Positions 49,964 through 58,991 of a DNA stretch of 64,000 nt are shown here, piece after piece. The stretch lies in contig NZ_BBZI01000005.1 in the NCBI RefSeq assembly GCF_008974245.1, positions 716,180-780,179 on the forward strand. Direction: 5' to 3'. A program made the translations under genes and the position numbers. Within the stretch, counting starts at the first letter, position 1. Every line of letters begins with the position of its first letter. A model generated the notes under the pieces. That model did not search any database. It saw nothing but the letters and a program-made list of their open reading frames with translations, and was not told the DNA's origin. This DNA is from Streptomyces abyssomicinicus (GTDB taxonomy: Bacteria > Actinomycetota > Actinomycetes > Streptomycetales > Streptomycetaceae).

Positions 49964-50929
49964 TCAGTAGCCGTAGATCATCTTGTAGGCGGCCTCGGGG
50001 AGGAACTGGCCGGCCGAGGAGCCGGCTCCGACGCCGCAGTTTCCGTCGGACTCACCCGGAGTCTTGATCCACAGCAGCATCTCGGCGCCCCCGCCCAGCC
50101 GGGTGGGCGTGCCGATGCGGCGGCCGGAAGGGTTGCACCACTGGCCGTTGGAGCCGTTGCCGTTGCGGCTGGTGTCCACGACGAACGGCTTGGTGTAGCC
50201 GTAGCGAGCGCTCAGTTGACTGTTGACGGCGTTGCCGAAGGCGGTGTTCTGGGCCGTGGTGAAGTAGTTGGAGACGTTCAGCGAGAAGCCGTGCGCCTGT
50301 CGGAGGCCGGCCTCGTGGAGCCGGCGTGCCATGGTCGCCGCGTCGGTCCAGCCCGGGTTGCCGGCGTCGAGGTAGACCCAGGTGTTGGGGGCCTGGCGGC
50401 CGAACTCGGAGAGGGCGCCGGTGAGCATGGCTTCGCGCTCGTCGATCTGGGCCTGCGTCATGCACCCGTAGTCGCCGAGGGAGTCCGGTTCCAGGACGAC
50501 GACGGCCGGACGGTTGGCGATACCCCCGGCGAACTGGGCTATCCAGCTCGCGTAGGCGGACGGTGACGTGGCCCCGCCCGCGGAGTGTCCGCCGCAGTAG
50601 TCGCGGTTGTAGATGTTGTAGGCGACGAGAAGGGGCAGCTTGTCCCTGCTGTCCGCGGCACCCACGTATGCCCCGGTGGCAGTGCCGATGGTGCCGCTCC
50701 AGGAGCCGAACCAGCGCGCCATGGGCGTGTTGGCTATCGAGGAGTTGATCGCCGCGGCCCGGCCGTCGCCGGGGTTGGCGGCGGCCCACCGCTTGGCGCT
50801 GGAGTCGGGGTCCACGTAGAACCCGCTGGTCATGGTGGTCGGGTCGGCCGCGTGGGCGGACGGGGCGACGGCGAACGCGAGCGGCAGGGCGAGGAACGCT
50901 GCCACCAGGGTGCGGAGTCTGCGGCCCAT
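49964..50929 (-). CDS. secreted GH6 cellulase
   Basis: 321 residues. Signal peptide to about residue 27 (APSAHAAD). GH6 motifs are LLVAYNIYNRDYCGGHSAGG, VVVLEPDSLGDYGC, WVYLDAGNPGW, FVVDTSRNGNG and LLWIKTPGESDGNCG. The conserved Asp residues in EPDSLG and NRDYC/GESDG regions act in catalysis. No CBM is attached, so this is a compact single-domain enzyme, most like Streptomyces endoglucanases such as CelA/CelA1 of about 32 kDa. Its upstream region carries three CebR-type operators, so expression is probably cello-oligosaccharide induced. Confidence 0.95.
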   Translation of the reverse strand: MGRRLRTLVAAFLALPLAFAVAPSAHAADPTTMTSGFYVDPDSSAKRWAAANPGDGRAAAINSSIANTPMARWFGSWSGTIGTATGAYVGAADSRDKLPLLVAYNIYNRDYCGGHSAGGATSPSAYASWIAQFAGGIANRPAVVVLEPDSLGDYGCMTQAQIDEREAMLTGALSEFGRQAPNTWVYLDAGNPGWTDAATMARRLHEAGLRQAHGFSLNVSNYFTTAQNTAFGNAVNSQLSARYGYTKPFVVDTSRNGNGSNGQWCNPSGRRIGTPTRLGGGAEMLLWIKTPGESDGNCGVGAGSSAGQFLPEAAYKMIYGY

Positions 50930-51074
50930 GTCTGTACCTCGGTTTCCTGGCAGGGATGCGCCACCCGCCCTCGTCCCGAGCGGGCGACGCGCTGAAGGAA
51001 GTGCGGTGGTGCGACGTCCCCGCGCGGCTTCGGCCTTCCGGGGGACGTCACGGGCAAGAGTTCGACCCGGATCC

Positions 51075-51088
51075 CGGGAGCGCTCCCA
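51075..51088. promoter_or_regulatory. CebR-like operator CGGGAGCGCTCCCA
   Basis: Differs by one base from TGGGAGCGCTCCCA, the palindrome bound by the Streptomyces cellulose-utilisation repressor CebR. Located 146 bp upstream of the GH6 start. Confidence 0.8.
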
Positions 51089-51090
51089 AC

Positions 51091-51104
51091 TGGAAGCGCT
51101 TCCA
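51091..51104. promoter_or_regulatory. CebR-like operator TGGAAGCGCTTCCA
   Basis: A perfect 14-bp palindrome, 2 bp from the previous box. It is a variant of the CebR site with A/T at positions 4 and 11. Confidence 0.7.
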
Positions 51105-51210
51105 GCCTGGGGTCAGGGGTGCCTTCGGTATGGTTGTGCCGTTCCGCTTGCTGTGTCAAGGGTCCGATCGCGAGCATCGGTCATGCCGCAGGGAGACGGC
51201 CGATCCCAAC

Positions 51211-51224
51211 TGGAAGCGCTCCCA
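51211..51224. promoter_or_regulatory. CebR-like operator TGGAAGCGCTCCCA
   Basis: A near-perfect palindrome 107 bp upstream of the LacI start. It suggests autoregulation or CebR control of the regulator. Confidence 0.7.
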
Positions 51225-51330
51225 GTTTTCGGACCGTGACCGCGTCGCTCGGGCCGACCCGCCCTCCGACGGGAGCGTCGCCATGGGCGAGGATGGGACG
51301 CCGTCCGGTCGACAGGAGAGGATCGCGTTC

Positions 51331-52344
51331 ATGGCAGAGGATGCGCCCCGCCGGCAGCCGACGCTCGACGAGGTGGCCGAACTGGCAGGCGTCTCCCGAT
51401 CCGTCGCCTCACGCGCCCTCAACAACGCCCCGCACGTCAGCCGGGTCAAACGCGAGGCGGTCGAGAGGGCCGTCCGGCGACTCGGGTACGTGCCCAACTC
51501 CACCGCCCGGGCGCTGGCCACCCGGCAGACAGGTGCGGCCGCTCTGGTCGTCTCGGGGGAAGACCCGTCGATCTTCGCCGACCCGTTCTTCGCCCAGGTG
51601 ATCGTCGGCGCGTCGGCCGCTCTGGAGGAGGCCGACCTGCATCTGATGCTGTGTCTGGCCGCCTCCGACCGGGGCCGCAAGCGGGTGGAGGAACTCTTCC
51701 GGTCCAAGGGCGCCGACGGCGTGATGCTGATGGCGCTGCGCGAGGACGATCCGCTCGCCCGGATGGCCGAGAGGGCGACGATGCCCGTCGTGTTCGGCGG
51801 GCGACCGGTCGGTTCGGTGCCGCGCTGGTACGTGGACGTCGACAACGCCGGGGGCGCGCGTGAGGCGACCGAGTACCTGATCTCGCTCGGTCGCACCCGG
51901 GTGGCCGCCCTCTGCGGGCGGCTGGACACCGAAGCCGGACGCACCCGGTACCGCGGGTACCGGGACGCCATGCTGGCGGCCGGTCTCGACCCGTTCCCGC
52001 CCCGGGAGGGGGACTTCACCGAGAGCAGCGGAGCCACCGCCATGGCCGCACTGCTCACGGAGCGTCCCGATGTCGACGCGGTGTTCGCCGCCAACGACAA
52101 CATGGGGGTGGGGGCGCTGCGCGCGTTGCGCGGGGCCGGCCGGAGGGTCCCCGACGATGTCGCGGTGGTGGGCTTCGACGACCTGGCCGTCGCGCAGGTC
52201 TCGGATCCTCCGCTCACCACCGTGCACCAGCCCATACAGGCCCTCGGGAGGGAGATGGCGCGCATGCTCGCCGCTCTCGTCAACGGACAGAGTCCCACGG
52301 CGCTGATCCTGCCCACCCGCCTGGTCGTCCGCGCCAGCGCCTGA
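51331..52344 (+). CDS. LacI family transcriptional regulator (CebR-like)
   Basis: 337 residues. N-terminal helix-turn-helix and hinge PTLDEVAELAGVSRSVASRALNNAPHVSRVKR and AVRRLGYVPNSTARALATRQ, then a periplasmic-binding-like sensor domain (VFAANDNMGVGALRALRGAG, VAVVGFDDLAVAQVSDPPLTTV). The ATG at 51331 follows GGAGAGG; an in-frame ATG at 51284 is possible. Divergent from the GH6 cellulase with three GCGC-centred palindromes between them. It could be a CebR paralogue that controls this island, including the related but different TGTTAGCG sites at the GH62 genes. Confidence 0.93.
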   Translation: MAEDAPRRQPTLDEVAELAGVSRSVASRALNNAPHVSRVKREAVERAVRRLGYVPNSTARALATRQTGAAALVVSGEDPSIFADPFFAQVIVGASAALEEADLHLMLCLAASDRGRKRVEELFRSKGADGVMLMALREDDPLARMAERATMPVVFGGRPVGSVPRWYVDVDNAGGAREATEYLISLGRTRVAALCGRLDTEAGRTRYRGYRDAMLAAGLDPFPPREGDFTESSGATAMAALLTERPDVDAVFAANDNMGVGALRALRGAGRRVPDDVAVVGFDDLAVAQVSDPPLTTVHQPIQALGREMARMLAALVNGQSPTALILPTRLVVRASA

Positions 52345-52444
52345 CGAACGGCCGGTCCGCCCCGGGGCGCCGCGCCCCCCGGGGTGCGGGCCCGCCGAAG
52401 ACGCCGTCAGGTGGTCATGCCTGCAGGTAGGCGTGGAAATGCGG

Positions 52445-52458
52445 TGTTAGCGATAACA
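52445..52458. promoter_or_regulatory. LacI-type operator TGTTAGCGATAACA
   Basis: Shares TGTTAGCG and the terminal ACA with the sites at the first GH62 locus (22678, 22799). It lies 100 bp after the LacI stop. Confidence 0.65.
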
Positions 52459-52765
52459 ACTCGCCTGGCGAGAGGCGTCCGTTGTCCCACTGGGTCAAGC
52501 GCGCGGCCCGATCGGGGGAGACGTGGTGCGAACGGGTGGCGGAGGCGGAGTTCTCATCCGCGGCCGACGCGGACCCGGGGACGCGCCTGCCGGGTGTCGG
52601 CCCCGGCGGCCTGTGGGCGCGGGAAAGTGCTGGTCAGCGCCGTGAGTCGGCGTCCCGGACTGCTCGGCGAGGCGTAGTCCGCTGAACCTCGCCGGCGGCG
52701 GGGACATCGCGCCCGTCGCCGGCCCGGCGATGATTTTCGCTGCACGAGCCTTGGCTGACGGGCCG

Positions 52766-52779
52766 TGTTAGCGGTAACA
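52766..52779. promoter_or_regulatory. LacI-type operator TGTTAGCGGTAACA
   Basis: Fourth member of the TGTTAGCGNTMACA set. Next to a TTGACG element (52781-52786) that could be the -35 of the GH62 promoter. Confidence 0.65.
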
Positions 52780-53147
52780 ATTGACGACGTCACAGTTCCG
52801 CCTGCTCAACCTGGCTTGATGGCACTCGACCCCCTGCGCGGGGTGGGGCGCGGTGTGCATTGAGCTGTTCGGGTCCCCAGTCGCACCCGCTCACGCGCGG
52901 TCACGGCCGGGCCGCATCCACCGGTGCGGCCTCGGTCCCGATCGTTGCTGGAACGGCTCGCGGAGCCGGTGGGGACTCCCCACGGCGGCTCGCACCACAA
53001 CGATCAAGGCCGGCACAGGCCGGTGCGCTTCGCAGCCACAAGAAGCCACCGGGTGTCACCGGTCCGTTCGCGCCGCACCACATCGACAGTCCGGACGGTC
53101 CCCTTCGGGGCAGGCCGGAGCCGTTTGCCCAAGACGAGGAAGTCTTC

Positions 53148-54587
53148 ATGCGCAGAGGAACTCTCCACCGCAGGCACCTGTCCGCGGTGTTCTCCGCCGC
53201 GGTCGCGGTGCTCGCCGCGTTGGCGGCGACGCTGGTGGCCAACCCGGCCCAGGCGGCCACCAGCGGCGCCTTGCGTCACGCCGCCTCCGGCCGGTGTCTC
53301 GACCTGCCGAACTCCGACACCGCCAACGGCGTGTCCCTGCAGATCTGGGACTGTTCCGGAAGGTCCAACCAGCAATGGACCTTGACGGACAGCAACCAGT
53401 TGACCGTGCTCGGCAAGTGCCTGGACGTTCCGAACCACTCCACCACGGCCGGCGTCCAGTTGCAGACCTATTCCTGCAGCGGCGGCGCGAACCAGCAGTG
53501 GCGGGTGAACTCCGACGGCACGATCGTCGGCGTGGAGTCCGGGCTGTGCCTGGACGCGAAGGACAACGGCACGGCCAACGGCACGAAGGTGCAGCTGTGG
53601 ACGTGCACCGGCCAGAACAACCAGAAGTGGAGCGGCCTGACCGGAGGCGGGACGCCCCCGACGACGCCCCCGCCGAGCGGCTCCTGCTCCCTCCCCTCCA
53701 CCTACCGGTGGTCCTCGACGGGTGCGTTGGCGCAGCCGAAGAGTGGTTGGGTGTCGTTGAAGGACTTCTCCGCGGTGAAGCACAACGGGAAGTACCTGGT
53801 CTACGGGTCGTACTCGACGGGGTCGTCGTACGGTTCGATGGCGTTCAGCCAGTTCACGAACTGGTCGGACATGGGGTCGGCGGGCCAGAACGCGATGAGT
53901 CAGGCCGCGGTGGCGCCGACGCTGTTCTACTTCGCGCCGAAGAACATCTGGGTGCTGGCCTACCAGTGGGGTTCGGCGGCGTTCATGTACCGCACGTCGA
54001 GCGACCCCACGAACCCCAACGGCTGGTCGGCGCCGCAGGCGCTGTTCACGGGCAGCATCTCCGGTTCCGACACGGGTCCGATCGACCAGACGCTGATCGC
54101 CGACGGTCAGAACATGTACCTGTTCTTCGCCGGTGACAACGGCAAGATCTACCGGGCGAGCATGCCGATCGGGAACTTCCCGGGCAGTTTCGGTTCGTCC
54201 TACACGACGATCATGAGTGACACCAAGGCCAACCTGTTCGAGGCGGTGCAGGTGTACAAGGTGCAGGGGCAGAACCAGTACCTGATGATCGTGGAGGCGA
54301 TGGGCGCCAACGGGCGTTACTTCCGTTCCTTCACGTCCTCGAGCCTGAGTGGTTCGTGGACCCCGCAGGCGGCCTCCGAGAGCAACCCGTTCGCGGGCAA
54401 GGCCAACAGCGGCGCGACCTGGACCAACGACATCAGTCACGGCGACCTGGTCCGCAGCAACCCCGACCAGACCATGACCATCGACCCCTGCAACCTGCAG
54501 CTCCTGTACCAGGGCAAGGCGCCGAACTCGGGTGGCGACTACAACGCGCTGCCCTACCGGCCGGGCGTCCTCACCCTCCAGCGCTGA
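53148..54587 (+). CDS. abfB: secreted alpha-L-arabinofuranosidase: CBM13 + GH62
   Basis: 479 residues. Signal peptide to about residue 37 (ANPAQAAT). Residues about 40-165 are a CBM13 trefoil with three repeats ([24 protein letters not shown], each followed by a QxWxC and NQQW/NQKW strand). [11 protein letters not shown] linker follows, then the GH62 domain from about residue 186. The layout is that of S. lividans AbfB, which strips arabinose from arabinoxylan and binds xylan through CBM13. The catalytic domain is nearly identical to that of the protein at 23016, but the lectin differs. The ATG at 53148 has a GAGGAAG site. Confidence 0.94.
   Translation: MRRGTLHRRHLSAVFSAAVAVLAALAATLVANPAQAATSGALRHAASGRCLDLPNSDTANGVSLQIWDCSGRSNQQWTLTDSNQLTVLGKCLDVPNHSTTAGVQLQTYSCSGGANQQWRVNSDGTIVGVESGLCLDAKDNGTANGTKVQLWTCTGQNNQKWSGLTGGGTPPTTPPPSGSCSLPSTYRWSSTGALAQPKSGWVSLKDFSAVKHNGKYLVYGSYSTGSSYGSMAFSQFTNWSDMGSAGQNAMSQAAVAPTLFYFAPKNIWVLAYQWGSAAFMYRTSSDPTNPNGWSAPQALFTGSISGSDTGPIDQTLIADGQNMYLFFAGDNGKIYRASMPIGNFPGSFGSSYTTIMSDTKANLFEAVQVYKVQGQNQYLMIVEAMGANGRYFRSFTSSSLSGSWTPQAASESNPFAGKANSGATWTNDISHGDLVRSNPDQTMTIDPCNLQLLYQGKAPNSGGDYNALPYRPGVLTLQR
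53703..54587 (+). repeat. 885-bp near-identical direct repeat, copy 2 (GH62 catalytic domain)
   Basis: Matches 23625-24509 without gaps; differences are scattered and mostly synonymous. Similarity ends shortly after the stop, before the terminator, which is different in each copy. Confidence 0.9.
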
Positions 54588-54617
54588 CCCACCCGGTCCA
54601 GGCGCTCGCACCACATC

Positions 54618-54652
54618 GAGGAACCCCGGCCGCGCTCCGGCCGGGGTTCCTC
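54618..54652 (+). terminator. hairpin terminator after second GH62 gene
   Basis: Perfect 14-bp inverted repeat GAGGAACCCCGGCC with a 7-nt loop, followed by TCTCCTT. Confidence 0.85.
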
Positions 54653-54800
54653 TCCTTCGGGTGTGGGGCCGCCTGGGGTGGCGAGGACGGGCGGCACGGC
54701 GCACTCGGGGGAGGGCAGGTCCGGTTCGCGGGTGCACCAACCGGCCGGTAGGTTGCGGGAGTTACCGACCCAGCCATACAGAACCGTGCCGGAGAGTGTC

Positions 54801-55781
54801 GTGGTCCGCCCCTTCGACGTCAACGAGATCTATCCCGACGACCCGGCCGACTCGGTGCGGCTTCCCCGGCGGAGGGCCGGGGGGTCACCGCAGAGTCTCG
54901 CGGTGACGCTGCTGGCCGACTACACGTTGCGCACCCGCGCGCCCGTGCCGTCGGGGGCGATCGTGGCGCTCCTGGGGGAGTTCGGTGTCACCCCCGCCGC
55001 CAGTCGCACCGCCATCAGCCGGCTGGCGCGGCGGGGCGTGCTGGAGAGCAGCAGGCACGGCCGGCACAGCTCCTACCGGCTGAGTGACCCCGCCGCGGTC
55101 AACCTCTCCCTCTCAGGGCATTCGATCGTGGCGTTCACCGAGCGGGCCGAGAAGTGGGACGGCTCGTGGACGGTCATCTCCTTCTCGCTTCCCGAAGGCC
55201 GTAGCGCCGAGCGGCGGACGCTGCGGGGACGACTGCGCTGGCTCGGGTACGCGCCGCTGTACGACGGGCTGTGGCTGTCGCCCCGGCCGTTCACCCCGAG
55301 GGCGCGCGAGGAACTGGCCCAGGTCGGCCCCGGATCGCTGACGGTCTTCCGGGCCCAGCACGTGGAACTGGAGTCGGCCGCCCGCCGTGATCCGCTGGAC
55401 GCCTGGGACGTCGAGGCCATCGCCGAGGAGTACACGTCCTTCGTCGACCGGTGGAGTCCGCTGCTCGACCGGATGCGGGCCGGTGGGGTGAGCGGCGTCG
55501 AGGCCGTCTGCGCGCGTACCGAGGTCATGGACACCTACCGCCGGTTCCACGTCCTCGACCCGCGGCTGCCGATGCGGTGCATGCCGCGGGGCTGGCGAAG
55601 GGAGCAGGTCAGGGACGTCTTCACCGCTGTCTACGACGGCCTCGCCGAGACCGCCCAGGAGCACGTCCGGACGGTGGCCGCACTGCCCTCGGCCGCGGAC
55701 GGCGGTGTCGGGGCGCACACCACCTCGGATCTGCTCGCGGGAGTGTGGCTCGGGGATCCTCCGTCGGCCAACTCCGAGTGA
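54801..55781 (+). CDS. PaaX family transcriptional regulator
   Basis: 326 residues. The N-terminal winged helix is SLAVTLLADYTLRTRAPVPSGAIVALLGEFGVTPAASRTAISRLARRGVLESSRHGRHSSYRLS. The middle (WDGSWTVISFSLPEGRSAERRTLRGRLRWLGYAPLYDGLWLSP) and the C-terminal part (FHVLDPRLPMRCMPRGW) are typical of PaaX. PaaX represses phenylacetate genes in E. coli; Streptomyces has many paralogues of unknown ligand. GTG 54801 with GGAGAG was chosen; GTG 54786 is possible. It could regulate the adjacent CE1 esterase or an aromatic-acid response after ferulate release (inference). Confidence 0.88.
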   Translation: MVRPFDVNEIYPDDPADSVRLPRRRAGGSPQSLAVTLLADYTLRTRAPVPSGAIVALLGEFGVTPAASRTAISRLARRGVLESSRHGRHSSYRLSDPAAVNLSLSGHSIVAFTERAEKWDGSWTVISFSLPEGRSAERRTLRGRLRWLGYAPLYDGLWLSPRPFTPRAREELAQVGPGSLTVFRAQHVELESAARRDPLDAWDVEAIAEEYTSFVDRWSPLLDRMRAGGVSGVEAVCARTEVMDTYRRFHVLDPRLPMRCMPRGWRREQVRDVFTAVYDGLAETAQEHVRTVAALPSAADGGVGAHTTSDLLAGVWLGDPPSANSE

Positions 55782-56084
55782 GTGCCGATTGATTGACGGT
55801 TTTCTGTCCGGGGGATACGGTCATTGTTATATGAGGTAGGGGCTCCTGGGGCTCTGGTGGCCGCCCGCGGCCCTCGTTCCTTGTCCGCGAGGGACGCGGG
55901 CGGCCACCACCCTGATCGGCCGCGGCCTCGTCGTTCGCAGCCTCAGGTCCGCAGCCTCAGGTCCGCAGCTCCATCGGCCTCATGCAGTCGCGCCCACGTC
56001 GCGGGTCCGCACGTGGGTGTTCCCCCCACCGCCGTACGGACGGCCGCGGCCGCGTGCCGTACGGCGCATCCCGAGGAGTCCGCA
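55782..56084 (+). promoter_or_regulatory. promoter and leader of CE1 esterase gene
   Basis: TTGACG (55793-55798) and TACGGT (55816-55821) with a 17-bp spacer form a strong sigma-70 promoter, giving a leader of about 257 nt. The leader holds a direct repeat of CCGCAGCCTCAGGT (near 55937-55965). No gene seen. GAGGAG precedes the GTG start. Confidence 0.6.
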
Positions 56085-57401
56085 GTGAAGAGTCCCCGCA
56101 GACCGTTAGCAAGGCTGGCCGCCGCGGTGGTGGCGGTCGGCATCGTGTTCATCGGCCTCGTCACCGTGGCGCCGGCCCAGGCCGCGTCGCTGAACCAGGT
56201 GACCAACTTCGGTGACAATCCCGGCAACATGCAGATGCACGTCTACGTACCGGACAGCCGCCCCGCGAAGCCGGCCGTCGTGGTGGCCATGCACGGCTGT
56301 GGCGGCACCGGTCCCAACTTCTACTCCGGCAGCGAGTTCGCCTCACTCGCCGACCGGTACGGATTCATCGTCGTCTACCCGACCGCGACCCAGTCGGCGG
56401 GCTTCGGCAAGTGCTTCGACACCTGGTCGGACGCGGCCAAGCGCCGCGGCGGCGGCAGTGACCCCGTCTCGATCATCTCGATGATCAACTACGTGAAGCA
56501 GCAGTACAACGGCGACCCGAACCAGGTGTACGCCACCGGGAGTTCTTCCGGCGGCATGATGACCCAGCACATGCTGGCCCTGTACCCGGACGTGTTCAAG
56601 GCCGGCGCCTCCTTCATGGGTGTTCCGTTCGGATGCTTCGCCAACGCGGCGGACTACCCTCCCGGTACGAGCAAGTGCACTGGCGGAAGCATGAACAGGA
56701 CTCCCCAGCAGTGGGGTGACCTGGTGCGGCAGGCGTACCCCGGGTTCAGTGGAACGCGACCGCGGATCCAGCTGTGGCACGGCACCGGCGACACCCTCGT
56801 GCCGTACCAGCTGCTGCAGGAGAGCGTGAAGCAGTGGACCGACGTGTTCGGGCTCGGTCAGACGCCGACGTCCTCCGACACCCCGCAGTCGGGCTGGAAC
56901 CGCCAGCGCTTCGCCAACTCGTCCGGAGCCGTGAACGTGGAGGCGTACAGCATCCAGGGCGCCGGCCACTCCCTGCCGTCGAGCGGGATGGCCGCCCAGG
57001 CCGTCCAGTTCTTCGGACTGACCGGCAGCACCCCGGGCCCCGGTCCGACGACCGGAGGCCCCGGTACCCCGCCGGCCGAAGGGGCCGCGTGCAAGGTGAC
57101 CGCCGCGGTCACCTCCTGGGGCAACGGGCTCACCGAGAACCTCACGATCACGAACACCGGCAGCTCCGCGGTGAACGGATGGTCGCTCGCGTTCACCCTC
57201 CCCGGCGGGCAGACGATCACCAACGGGTGGAACGCCACCTACAAGGGGACCGGTGGCCAGGTGACCGCCACCAACGTGAGCTACAACGGCGCGATCGCCG
57301 CAGGACAGTCCACGACGATCGGCTTCCAGGCGACCCACAGCGGCAACACGGCCCCGCCGACCGGATTCACGCTCAACGGCACCTCCTGCGGCGCGGGCTG
57401 A
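56085..57401 (+). CDS. secreted CE1/PHB-depolymerase-type esterase with CBM2
   Basis: 438 residues. Signal peptide to about residue 30 (TVAPAQAASL). The catalytic domain belongs to the esterase_PHB family: VVVAMHGCGGTGPNF (oxyanion region), nucleophile Ser in VYATGSSSGGMMTQHML, Asp in LWHGTGDTLVPYQ, His in IQGAGHSLPSSG. A Gly/Pro/Thr linker precedes a CBM2 (CKVTAAVTSWGNGLTENLTITNTGSSAVNGWSLAF) that binds cellulose or xylan. Depolymerase annotation is common, but the CBM2 and neighbours favour an acetylxylan or feruloyl esterase. GTG start with GAGGAG. Confidence 0.9.
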   Translation: MKSPRRPLARLAAAVVAVGIVFIGLVTVAPAQAASLNQVTNFGDNPGNMQMHVYVPDSRPAKPAVVVAMHGCGGTGPNFYSGSEFASLADRYGFIVVYPTATQSAGFGKCFDTWSDAAKRRGGGSDPVSIISMINYVKQQYNGDPNQVYATGSSSGGMMTQHMLALYPDVFKAGASFMGVPFGCFANAADYPPGTSKCTGGSMNRTPQQWGDLVRQAYPGFSGTRPRIQLWHGTGDTLVPYQLLQESVKQWTDVFGLGQTPTSSDTPQSGWNRQRFANSSGAVNVEAYSIQGAGHSLPSSGMAAQAVQFFGLTGSTPGPGPTTGGPGTPPAEGAACKVTAAVTSWGNGLTENLTITNTGSSAVNGWSLAFTLPGGQTITNGWNATYKGTGGQVTATNVSYNGAIAAGQSTTIGFQATHSGNTAPPTGFTLNGTSCGAG

Positions 57402-57422
57402 CCGGAGGCCCGACCGGACACC

Positions 57423-57460
57423 GGGCAGGCCGGAACCCCGTCGGGGGTTCCGGCCTGCCC
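57423..57460 (+). terminator. 17-bp perfect hairpin terminator
   Basis: GGGCAGGCCGGAACCCC and its exact complement with loop GTCG, 22 bp after the esterase stop. Confidence 0.88.
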
Positions 57461-57538
57461 TCGTGCCGTCAGGTCGCCCCGGCCCCGCGTGCGCGTACAC
57501 CGCCAGGGGGCCGACGACGTCTGCACGCGTCCGAACCA

Positions 57539-57588
57539 TTGACAGGTTTCCTGATCGTCCCAACACTGGCCATCGATCAGGAAACCTG
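57539..57588 (+). promoter_or_regulatory. MarR-type operator pair and promoter of MHS transporter
   Basis: CAGGTTTCCTG (57543-57553) and CAGGAAACCTG (57578-57588) are each palindromic. They sit in a larger perfect inverted repeat with 15-bp arms (57543-57557 and 57574-57588). A TTGACA -35 (57539-57544) overlaps the first site. The core recurs upstream of the MarR gene. Confidence 0.7.
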
Positions 57589-57625
57589 ACAGTTTTCCGG
57601 GCCGGCAGTGCGAAGGAGCCCTGGC

Positions 57626-58954
57626 ATGAAGCCCTCAGATCCCACCTCCGGCGACAACACGCAGCTGCGCCGTGCCGTCACCTCCAGCTTCCTCGGCAGC
57701 GTCATCGAGTACTACGACTTCCTGCTGTACGCGACCGCCTCCGCGGTGGTCTTCGCCGAGGTGTTCTTCTCCGACCTCGATCCCCTGGCCGGTACGGTGG
57801 CCAGCTTCGGCACCCTGGCCACCGGCTACGTGGCCCGGCCGCTGGGCGGTGTGCTGTTCGGGCATTTCGGGGACCGGCTGGGCCGCAAGAACATGCTGGT
57901 GCTGTCGATGACGCTGATGGGCGTCGCCAGCTTCCTGATCGGCGTGCTTCCCACCCACGCGAGTGCCGGAAGCCTGGCGCCGATCGCGCTGGTGCTGCTG
58001 CGGGTGCTGCAGGGTGTCGCGGTGGGCGGCGAGTGGGGCGGTGCGGTGCTGATGTCCGCCGAACACGCCAAGAGGCGGCGCGGGTTGTGGGCGAGCTTCA
58101 CCAACGCAGGCGCGCCGTGCGGCATGGCGGTGTCCACGGTCGTGATGTCGGCGACCGCCTCGGCCGTCGGCGAGGAGGCGTTCCTCGCCTGGGGCTGGCG
58201 CATACCGTTCCTGCTGAGCGTCGTGCTGCTGGCCATCGGTCTGTTCGTGCGGCTGCGGGTGACGGAGACGCCCGTCTTCACCTCGGCCGCCGCCGAGGCG
58301 GAGCCCCGGCGCACCCCGCTCTGGGACGTGCTGCGCAACCACCCACGGGTACTGCTGCTCGGCGTGGGAGTCGGCCTGAGCGCGTTCGTGATGCAGGGCA
58401 CCCTCACCACGTTCATCATCTCCTACGCGGTACGGGCCGGGTTCGGCCGTGACACGGTGCTGAACGCCCTCACCGTCTCGTCGACGCTGGCCGTGATCGG
58501 CATCATCGGCTGGTCCGCGGTCAGCGACCGGTTCGGCCGCCGGCCAGTGGTGGCCGCGGGCGCGGTGGCGGTGGGTGCCTATGCCTTCGTGCTCTTCCCG
58601 CTGGTCGACAGCGGCAGTACCGCCCTGCTGGTGGTGGCCGTCGTCGTGGGGCAGTCGGTGCTGCACCCGATGATGTACGGGCCGCTGGCCGCGCTGTACG
58701 CGGAACTGTTCGCCACCCGCAGCCGCTACACCGGAGCCTCGCTCGGCTATCAACTCGCGGGTCTGGGGGCCGGCTTCGCGCCGCTGATCTTCGCCCAGGC
58801 GCAGGCGCTCGGCGGCGGTACGACCGCCATCTCCCTGGTCATCGCCGGGTTCTGCGCACTCACCCTGATCTGTGTCCTGGTGCTGGGCGAGACCAGTCGC
58901 AACGAACTCTCCACGCCCGCCGAGCGTCACCCGGAGAGGCGCCAGGCGGTCTGA
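57626..58954 (+). CDS. MHS-family MFS transporter
   Basis: 442 residues, 12 membrane segments. The opening SSFLGSVIEYYDFLLYATASAVVF is the metabolite:H+ symporter signature. Further motifs are GGVLFGHFGDRLGRKNMLVLSM in loop 2-3 and LLRVLQGVAVGGEWGGAVLMSAEHA. MHS transporters import organic acids such as shikimate, alpha-ketoglutarate or aromatic acids. The operator pair shared with the divergent catabolic operon suggests it imports that operon's substrate. AAGGAG precedes ATG 57626. Confidence 0.92.
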   Translation: MKPSDPTSGDNTQLRRAVTSSFLGSVIEYYDFLLYATASAVVFAEVFFSDLDPLAGTVASFGTLATGYVARPLGGVLFGHFGDRLGRKNMLVLSMTLMGVASFLIGVLPTHASAGSLAPIALVLLRVLQGVAVGGEWGGAVLMSAEHAKRRRGLWASFTNAGAPCGMAVSTVVMSATASAVGEEAFLAWGWRIPFLLSVVLLAIGLFVRLRVTETPVFTSAAAEAEPRRTPLWDVLRNHPRVLLLGVGVGLSAFVMQGTLTTFIISYAVRAGFGRDTVLNALTVSSTLAVIGIIGWSAVSDRFGRRPVVAAGAVAVGAYAFVLFPLVDSGSTALLVVAVVVGQSVLHPMMYGPLAALYAELFATRSRYTGASLGYQLAGLGAGFAPLIFAQAQALGGGTTAISLVIAGFCALTLICVLVLGETSRNELSTPAERHPERRQAV

Positions 58955-58991
58955 CCCGCGTGCCGGTGCCGGTCGCCCCGCGCCCGCTCCG

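Larger units (their letters stand above)
50930..51330. promoter_or_regulatory. 401-bp divergent region between GH6 and LacI genes
   Basis: No gene seen. It holds three CebR-like 14-bp palindromes, listed separately, two of them in tandem 16 bp apart (centre to centre). A 16-bp sequence, CCCAACTGGAAGCGCT, is directly repeated at 51085 and 51205. Confidence 0.7.
52345..53147. promoter_or_regulatory. 803-bp region upstream of second GH62 gene
   Basis: No supported gene; open frames are Arg/Pro-rich shadow readings. The region contains two LacI-type operators (52445, 52766), and a ribosome site GAGGAAG before 53148. The length and the lack of genes suggest erosion of an older gene or extended regulation. 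Confidence 0.6.

Noticed and set aside
58955..58991. Terminator between the MHS transporter and MarR genes
   Set aside because: Only a partial CGCCCGC/GCGGGCG pairing, extending into the MarR coding end.
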